Assembly: GCF_900105735.1 (NCBI RefSeq) | Contig: NZ_LT629793.1 | Span: 5,704,001 to 5,768,000, forward strand | Reading direction: 5' to 3' | DNA: 64,000 bases | Source of the DNA: Pseudomonas yamanorum | Lineage (GTDB): Bacteria; Pseudomonadota; Gammaproteobacteria; Pseudomonadales; Pseudomonadaceae | Part shown: positions 58,382 through 64,000 of the stretch, piece after piece | Numbering within the stretch: position 1 is the stretch's first letter | Layout of the letters: each line of letters begins with the position of its first letter | The notes under the pieces: model-generated | What the model was told of the DNA's origin: nothing | Seen by the model: only the letters and a program-made list of their open reading frames with translations | Database searches by the model: none | Made by a program: the position numbers and the translations under genes

Positions 58382-59531
58382 GGGCACCTCCGGCGTCGGC
58401 CAGCTGCACGGCGTCGCCTTCGCGCAGGGCGTCGGGTGGGTTGTCGACTACGCGGTCGGCGGGTTTCAGGCCCTGGTCAATCACCAGGCGCTCGCCGAGG
58501 TCGAGGCCGATGTGGATGTCTTGCAGGTGCACGTGGTTCTTGGCGTCCAGTACCGCGACCTGGGTACCTTGGGCGCGGAAGATCAGGGCGCTGGCCGGGA
58601 TGCTCACGCCATGGGTATCTGCCGGAATCGCCAGGGTGGCTTCTGCGTAGTCGCCGGGCAGCAACTTGCCGTCCGGATTGTCGGCCACGAACTGCGCGAG
58701 CAGGGTGCCGGAGCGGCGGTCGATGGCGGTGGAGTCGCCCATCAGCTTCGCGCTGAAGTGTTCGCCGGGGTGCTCGGGTACCGTCAGTTGGGCGGCCAAC
58801 CCGGGATGAATCACCGCCGCATAGTTCTGCGGCACCGGCACGTAGAGGCGCAGTTGGTGGGTGTCGGCGATGTCGAACAGCTCGGGATCGCTGTCGCTGT
58901 CGGCCTTGATCAACTGTCCGATGTCGGTGTTGCGCGCGGTGATCACACCGGCGAATGGCGCGCGAATGGTCTTGTAGTCTTCCAGCGCCGAGAGCCGCGC
59001 ATAGTCGGCCTCGGCGGCCTGGGCGTTAGCCTTGGCTGCCAGGGCGTTGGAGGTTTTTTCATCGGCCTCCTGGCGCGATACCGAATGGCTGTCCAGCAGG
59101 TTTTTCCAGCGGGTGGCGGTGGTCTCCGCCAGGCGTGCGTTGGCCTGTTCCTGCACCATGCGCGCGTGGGTTTGTGCTACTTGCTGGTCGAGGTCGGGGC
59201 TGTCGATCTCGGCGAGGATTTGCCCGGCCTTGACCTGGCTGCCGATGTCGACTTTCCAGTCTTTCAAGTAACCGCTGACCCGCGCATGAATCGGTGCCTT
59301 GCTCCAGGCTTCCAGGTGCGCAGGCAGGCGCAGGGTGTCGCCGGCCGCGTTCTGCTTTGGCTGGAACACCAGCACCTGCGGCACGGCGGCGGTTTCGGTC
59401 CAGGCGGTGACGGATTTTTCATGCATCGTACGGGCGTGCAGGCCGTTGGCGACCAACAGGGCAGCCAGTGTCAGGCCGCCGACACCCATGAGCATCAGAC
59501 GCTTGCGCGAGGGTTTGTGATCAGACGACAT
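58365..59531 (-). CDS. RND efflux periplasmic adaptor
   Basis: A 388-residue membrane fusion protein: an N-terminal helix (about residues 12-32), lipoyl motif IHARVSGYLKDWKVDIGSQVKAGQILAEI, a coiled-coil hairpin (about 100-170) and IRAPFAGVITARNTDIGQLI. ATG 59531 with GGAG 9 bp upstream overlaps the pump gene by 11 bp; the open frame continues to 59600 but into the pump gene. Confidence 0.9.
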   Translation of the reverse strand: MSSDHKPSRKRLMLMGVGGLTLAALLVANGLHARTMHEKSVTAWTETAAVPQVLVFQPKQNAAGDTLRLPAHLEAWSKAPIHARVSGYLKDWKVDIGSQVKAGQILAEIDSPDLDQQVAQTHARMVQEQANARLAETTATRWKNLLDSHSVSRQEADEKTSNALAAKANAQAAEADYARLSALEDYKTIRAPFAGVITARNTDIGQLIKADSDSDPELFDIADTHQLRLYVPVPQNYAAVIHPGLAAQLTVPEHPGEHFSAKLMGDSTAIDRRSGTLLAQFVADNPDGKLLPGDYAEATLAIPADTHGVSIPASALIFRAQGTQVAVLDAKNHVHLQDIHIGLDLGERLVIDQGLKPADRVVDNPPDALREGDAVQLADAGGAHAPKA

Positions 59532-62500
59532 GTGGGGTTTCTCCAGCAGCAGCGCGAGTAGGGTGACGACCGTGGACCAAACTGAAGACCACGGGTACAA
59601 ACAGCAAAGTGGCAGTGGTGGCGAGGATCAGGCCGCCGATCACGGCACGTCCCAGCGGCGCGTTTTGTTCTTCGGACAAGGCCAGCGGCAACATGCCGAT
59701 GATCATCGCCAGAGCGGTCATGCAGACCGGGCGGAAACGGGTGTAGCCGGCTTCCAATGCGGCCTTGAGTGCATCGCCGTGTTCGGCCAGGCGCTCTCGA
59801 CAGAAGCTCACCACCAGGATCGAGTTGGCGGTGGCCACGCCCATACAGAGGATGGCCCCCGTGAGTGCGGGCACCGACAACGAGGTGCCGCTGAGGAACA
59901 GCATCCACACGATCCCCGCGAGGGCCGCCGGCAGCGCGGTGATGATCACGAACGGGTCGGTCCAGGACTGGAAGTTGACCACGATCAGCAGGTAGATCAG
60001 CACCACCGCGCCGAGCAGGCCGAAGCTCAAGCCGTTGAACGCTTCATGCAGCGCATCGATCTGCCCGTGCAGGCTGATGGTCGCGCCTTTGGGACGCATC
60101 GGGGCCATGTCATTCAGCACTTTTTGCACATCGCTGGCGACGCCGCCGAGGTCGCGGCCTTGCACGTTGGCGTACAGGTCCAGGGTCGGTTCGATGTTGT
60201 AGTGGGTGACCACCGCCGGGCTTTGCACGCGAGAGATGGTCGCTACGCCGCCGAGGATTTGCGACTGGCCATCGGCACCGGTCACCGGCAGCGCTTCCAG
60301 GGACGGCAGGCTGTCGAGGCGGTACTGCGGGGTTGCAGCCACGATTGAATACGACACGCCGTTGGCCGGGTTCAGCCAGAACGTCGGCGCGGTTTGCGAG
60401 CTGCCGGCCAGGGACGCAACCATGCTGTTGGTCACGTCACGCTCGGTGATGCCCAGGCCGTTGGCGCGCATCCGGTCCACGTTGACTTGCAGAGACGGGT
60501 AGCCGGTGGACTGCTGGATACGCAGGTCGGCAATGCCCGGTACGTGTTTCAGGCGACGTTCCAGTTCCACGGCGTAGGCGCGGTTTTCTTCATCGCTGCG
60601 CCCGGAGATTTTCACGTCCAGCGGGGCCGGTGAACCGAAGTTGAGGATCTGGCTGCTGATGTCCGCCGGCAGGAAGGCGAACTGGCTGCCGGGGAAACTT
60701 TCGGGCAGGGCTTCACGCAGTTTTTTCACGTAGTCGGCGGTCGGCGCGTGGTATTTTTTCAGGGTGACCTGGATATCACCGTCCTGTGGGCCGATGGTGC
60801 CGCTGCTGCTGTAGGCCATGTCGATGCCGCTCAGCGGGATGCCGATGTTGTCGACGATGGTGTCGAGTTCATCGGCCGGAACGATCTCGCGAATCCGCGC
60901 TTCGATCCGGTCAAACGCGGCGGCGCTTTCTTCGATCCGCGTGCCCAACGGCAAGCGCACGTGCAGGGCCATGGCCCCGGCGTCGGTGGCCGGGAAGAAG
61001 TCCTGGCCCAGGCTTGGCAGCAGCAGGAACGAGGCGAGGATGCACGCCAGAAAACCCACGATGAATCGCTTGCGTGCACCCAGGGCAAGGGTCAGCAGGC
61101 TGTGGTAAACGTCGCGCACGTTGGAGAAGTGACGCTCGAAACCCTGCTGGAAATTCAGCACTGATTGCAGTACGGCGTTGCGCTGGGGTTGGTGCTGGTC
61201 GCCCTCGTGATGGTTGATGAATTCGTCTTCCGGGTGATGGCCCTGGCCTTGCTCCGGTACGTGTGGCTTGAGCAGGAACATCGCCAGGGTCGGCACCAGC
61301 GTTCGCGACAGAATGAACGAGCTGGCCATGGCGAAAATCACCGCCAACGCCATCGGGCGGAACAGATAGCCGGCGATGCCTTGGAGCATGAACATCGGCA
61401 CAAACACGATGCAGATACACAGCAGGGACACGAATGCCGGGCCGACGATTTGCTTGGCGCCGTCGAGGATCGCGTCCTTCACCGCCTTGCCTTGCTCCAG
61501 GTGCCAGTTGATGTTCTCGATGGTCACCGTGGCGTCGTCCACCAGGATCCCCACCGCCAACGCCAGCCCGCCGAGGGTCATGACGTTGAGGGTTTGCCCG
61601 GTGGCCGCCAACAGTGCGATGGCCGAGAGCACCGCCAGGGGAATCGAGGCGGCGATGATGAGGGTCGAGCGCCAGCTGCCGAGGAACAGCAGGATCATCG
61701 CACTGGTCAGCAAGGCGGCGATGATGCCTTCCTGGGCCACGCTGCCCACCGACTGTTTGACGAACACCGAGGCGTCGCCGAGCAGCGAGGTCTTCAGCGA
61801 CGGCGGCAGGGTTTCATTGATGCGCGGCAGCATCTGGCGGATGCCGTCGATGATCGACAGGGTGGAGATGCTGCCGTTTTTCAGGGCCGGCATCAGCACC
61901 GCACGGTGGCCGTCGACGCGCACGATGTTGGTCTGCGGCGGCGAGCCGTCACGCACGTGGGCCACCTGGCCGATGGTAATGATCGCGCCGTCGACCGTCT
62001 TGATCGGCAGGTCGTTGAGCTCATCAATCGCCTTGGGGCTGTTGTTGAGCAAGATCGTGTATTCGTTGGGGCCGAGTTTGGCGGTACCCACCGGGATAAT
62101 CTGGTTTTGCAGGGCCAGGGCGTTGCCCACGTCCTGTGCCGAGAGGCCTTTGGCGGCCAGCGCCTGCGGGTCGAGGTCGAGGGTGATCTGGCGTTGCTTG
62201 CCGCCCATCGGCGTGGGCATGGCCAGGCCGGGCAGGGCACTCAGGGGCAGGCGGATATTGTTCTGCACCAGGTCGCGGATTTTCGCTTCCGACAGGCTGG
62301 GGCTGGAGAACGCCATCTGCAGGATCGGCACCGTGGAGGCGCTGTAGTTGAGGATCAGTGGTGGGGTGATGCCCGGTGGCATCTGCTTGAGCACGGTTTG
62401 TGACACCGCTGTTACCTGGGCGTTGGCGGTGCGGATATCCACGCCGGGCTGGAAGAAAATCTTCACGATGCCCATGCCGGGTAACGACTGCGATTCAATG

Positions 62501-62742
62501 TGTTCGATGTCGTTGACGGTGGTACTCAGAGAGCGTTCGTAGGTGTAGATCACCCGACCGGCCATGGCGTCCGGAGACAGGCCGTTGTACTGCCACACCA
62601 CCGCGACGACGGGGATGCCAATATCGGGAAATACGTCAGTGGGGGTACGCAAGGCCGCCATGGGCCCAATGATGCAGATGAATATTGCCAGCACGATAAA
62701 CGTGTAGGGCTTGAGCAGTGCGGTCTTTACCAGCCCGAGCAT
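59521..62742 (-). CDS. RND efflux inner-membrane pump
   Basis: A 1073-residue AcrB-like protein with twelve helices in two halves, each with a large periplasmic loop. TM4 carries the proton-relay pair in GGLALAVGILVDDATVTIENI. GGAGG 8 bp upstream fixes ATG 62742. Unusual is a His-rich cytoplasmic loop between the halves (about residues 490-522), with GHHPEDEFINHHEGDQHQ. Export of drugs is likely, but the substrate is unknown and no regulator is adjacent. Confidence 0.9.
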   Translation of the reverse strand: MLGLVKTALLKPYTFIVLAIFICIIGPMAALRTPTDVFPDIGIPVVAVVWQYNGLSPDAMAGRVIYTYERSLSTTVNDIEHIESQSLPGMGIVKIFFQPGVDIRTANAQVTAVSQTVLKQMPPGITPPLILNYSASTVPILQMAFSSPSLSEAKIRDLVQNNIRLPLSALPGLAMPTPMGGKQRQITLDLDPQALAAKGLSAQDVGNALALQNQIIPVGTAKLGPNEYTILLNNSPKAIDELNDLPIKTVDGAIITIGQVAHVRDGSPPQTNIVRVDGHRAVLMPALKNGSISTLSIIDGIRQMLPRINETLPPSLKTSLLGDASVFVKQSVGSVAQEGIIAALLTSAMILLFLGSWRSTLIIAASIPLAVLSAIALLAATGQTLNVMTLGGLALAVGILVDDATVTIENINWHLEQGKAVKDAILDGAKQIVGPAFVSLLCICIVFVPMFMLQGIAGYLFRPMALAVIFAMASSFILSRTLVPTLAMFLLKPHVPEQGQGHHPEDEFINHHEGDQHQPQRNAVLQSVLNFQQGFERHFSNVRDVYHSLLTLALGARKRFIVGFLACILASFLLLPSLGQDFFPATDAGAMALHVRLPLGTRIEESAAAFDRIEARIREIVPADELDTIVDNIGIPLSGIDMAYSSSGTIGPQDGDIQVTLKKYHAPTADYVKKLREALPESFPGSQFAFLPADISSQILNFGSPAPLDVKISGRSDEENRAYAVELERRLKHVPGIADLRIQQSTGYPSLQVNVDRMRANGLGITERDVTNSMVASLAGSSQTAPTFWLNPANGVSYSIVAATPQYRLDSLPSLEALPVTGADGQSQILGGVATISRVQSPAVVTHYNIEPTLDLYANVQGRDLGGVASDVQKVLNDMAPMRPKGATISLHGQIDALHEAFNGLSFGLLGAVVLIYLLIVVNFQSWTDPFVIITALPAALAGIVWMLFLSGTSLSVPALTGAILCMGVATANSILVVSFCRERLAEHGDALKAALEAGYTRFRPVCMTALAMIIGMLPLALSEEQNAPLGRAVIGGLILATTATLLFVPVVFSLVHGRHPTRAAAGETPHVV

Positions 62743-62958
62743 GCCGTAACCTCCAAAGGAGTGGGATTGCAAACCCCGGCAGTCTTGCCCGACCCACCTA
62801 ACACGCACCTTTCAGCCAGGTGAAGGAAGATTTAGTTAACGGCTGAAGATCCTTTCATATGTATTCATTTGTTCAACAATGGTGACAGTACCAAGCTGGA
62901 TACCGATCGAACGGGAGCTGTTTCGCCTGTTCACTCTTTATCCATTTGGAGTTCTGCC

Positions 62959-63369
62959 ATGTCTCTTAAACCCTTGTTGTTGATCCCGGCCTTGAGTGCG
63001 GTCCTGCTGTTGTCGGCATGTGCCGGCCCGATGCCTAAGGCGGACCCGAGCGAAGCCTGGATCGGCCTGCAAGAGGAGGCGCCCAACGACCTGATGGCCG
63101 AGCGGGTAGACGGTAAAAACATTAATGATGGCCGCTACTTCGAAGTGAAACCCGGCGCGCATCGCCTGGATGTCACCTTGTTTGAAGAAGAGGCGGGGGA
63201 TGATAACCAGCAGGATTGTCGCGGGCATGTGACCTACGGCAACTTCAAGGCCGGCGAGCATTACACCCTGGTGGAATCCAGCCTGGGTACGACGGTGCGT
63301 GCCGAGTTGAAGGATAGCCACGGCAAGGAATTGGCGCAGACCGATGACTTCAGTTGCATGCCTGGCTAA
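62959..63369 (+). CDS. Small lipoprotein of unknown function
   Basis: A 136-residue protein with lipoprotein signal LLLIPALSAVLLLSAC. The mature part is short, acidic and contains two more cysteines (QDCRGHV and FSCMPG) that could form a disulfide in the periplasm. GGAG seven bases upstream sets ATG 62959. It is divergent from the RND operon across about 215 bp, and converges on the next small gene with a 4-bp gap. I do not recognise the family. Confidence 0.75.
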   Translation: MSLKPLLLIPALSAVLLLSACAGPMPKADPSEAWIGLQEEAPNDLMAERVDGKNINDGRYFEVKPGAHRLDVTLFEEEAGDDNQQDCRGHVTYGNFKAGEHYTLVESSLGTTVRAELKDSHGKELAQTDDFSCMPG

Positions 63370-63373
63370 GGCG

Positions 63374-63535
63374 TCAGGCGTGGTGCCCGGCGGGTTTGTG
63401 CAGCTTGCCGGGTGCTGCGGGTTTTACCTGTGGGTGATGGTGCCGGCGGGTCACGCGCATAACGCCCCAAAGCATGGCGGCGGCGACGGCCAACCAGCCA
63501 CAGATCAAAAGCAGAATCGTTGTTGTCAGGCTCAT
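63374..63535 (-). CDS. Small single-pass membrane protein (53 residues)
   Basis: A strong ribosome site (AAAGGAGG, 6-7 bp before ATG 63535) supports a real short gene. The product begins MSLTTTILLLICGWLAVAAA, one membrane helix (about residues 4-28), followed by a basic His-rich tail (RRHHHPQ ... KPAGHHA). Function unknown. Confidence 0.6.
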   Translation of the reverse strand: MSLTTTILLLICGWLAVAAAMLWGVMRVTRRHHHPQVKPAAPGKLHKPAGHHA

Positions 63536-63738
63536 AAGTGCCTCCTTTCGCCCGGTACCGGGCACACACTGTCTTGTCAATGGACAGTCTAGCTATCCGC
63601 AGGTTGCCTGCTATTGACCAATGGTCGTGTGCGTCCAACTTGTTTGCTCTATGGCGGGCCTTTTACTGCGGCACAAGGCTATACCCGCGCCCCGGAGCGT
63701 CCTATGATCAGGGCCCACGTCGGCAGTTGATCAAGTGA

Positions 63739-64000
63739 GTGAAGAAGTTGCGGTTTCCCTCGAACATTAAAACCTCCTGGTGGGTCGCAGCCTGTTTCAT
63801 GGGGCTGGCGGCCTGCACCTCGCATCCAAAACCCACGAGCATCCCGGGCCTGCCGGAGAGCGTCGAACTCAAGGGCGTGCCGGCGTTTCGCGGCGAGACT
63901 TACCTCGGTGGCCCAGCCGCTCTGGCCAGCATGCTGTCCCAACAAGGCATTGTGATTACACCGGGGTTATTGGATAAGCCACTGCATTTGCCGGGTGCTG
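63739..64000 (+). CDS. C39-like peptidase-fold lipoprotein, cut by the right edge
   Basis: An open frame from GTG 63739 (an in-frame TGA precedes it) to the edge, 87 codons. The start encodes a lipoprotein signal ending FMGLAAC. The region GVPAFRGETYLGGPAALASMLSQQG resembles the catalytic entry of C39-like peptidases (Q-C-G-P-A-A-L-A), but Leu-Gly replace Gln-Cys. TTG 63748 is another possible start. The ribosome site is weak. Confidence 0.6.
   Translation, partial: MKKLRFPSNIKTSWWVAACFMGLAACTSHPKPTSIPGLPESVELKGVPAFRGETYLGGPAALASMLSQQGIVITPGLLDKPLHLPGA

Overview
The window is a GC-rich chromosomal segment from a fluorescent Pseudomonas, most likely of the P. fluorescens group. Three things point there: periplasmic pyoverdine maturation genes with PvdS-type promoters, a bkd branched-chain keto acid dehydrogenase operon with its Lrp-type activator, and about a dozen short palindromic repeats of the TGTGGGAGC type (REP/REPIN) between genes. 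There is no tRNA, rRNA, CRISPR array, prophage or transposase gene.

Layout. 1-10.7 kb: pyoverdine block. pvdM and pvdN (pvdN cut by the left edge) run leftward and pvdP rightward from two back-to-back PvdS boxes; the pvdR-pvdT-opmQ efflux operon, an fpvI-type sigma factor and pvdA follow. 10.7-12.8 kb: a radical SAM plus DUF4130 pair, probably nucleic-acid related. 12.9-18.9 kb: a basic amino acid/citrulline uptake and breakdown module (Lrp regulator, ABC importer, ornithine cyclodeaminase, CtlX-like hydrolase). 19.2-27.2 kb: a double acetyltransferase, ilvE, the bkd operon and bkdR. 27.3-30.7 kb: sulfide/persulfide detoxification (Blh-type dioxygenase, BigR-like repressor, SQR-like flavoprotein, TauE exporter). 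30.7-34.1 kb: ethanol-oxidation regulators (ErdR-, ErcA-, ErcS-like). 34.2-39.1 kb: an anion transporter, a composite repeat and an EmrAB-like efflux pair. 39.2-46.3 kb: hexuronate uptake and oxidation (mutarotase, TRAP transporter, lactonase, uronate dehydrogenase, OprD porin). 46.4-48.1 kb: copper genes copCD and an acetyltransferase. 48.3-56.8 kb: reductive pyrimidine degradation (TetR regulator, preA, preT, dihydropyrimidinase, NCS1 permease, amidohydrolase). 57.0-62.7 kb: an RND efflux operon. 62.9-64.0 kb: a lipoprotein, a 53-residue membrane protein and a truncated C39-like lipoprotein.

How it works together. The window is a string of self-contained modules, each usually carrying its own regulator: iron (PvdS/FpvI), branched-chain acids (BkdR), sulfide (BigR-like), alcohols (ErdR/ErcS), pyrimidines (TetR). 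Repeats sit mostly at convergent gene ends or between operon members.

The observations most worth following up are the loss of three zinc ligands in PvdM, a citrulline-to-proline route inferred from CtlX plus ornithine cyclodeaminase, a 13-bp operator recurring in the uronate cluster whose regulator is absent, a composite element with about 30-bp terminal inverted repeats at 35.7-36.2 kb, a His-rich loop in the RND pump, and a C39-like protein with glycine in place of the catalytic cysteine. I found no clearly new multi-gene system; the radical SAM/DUF4130 pair is the least understood.
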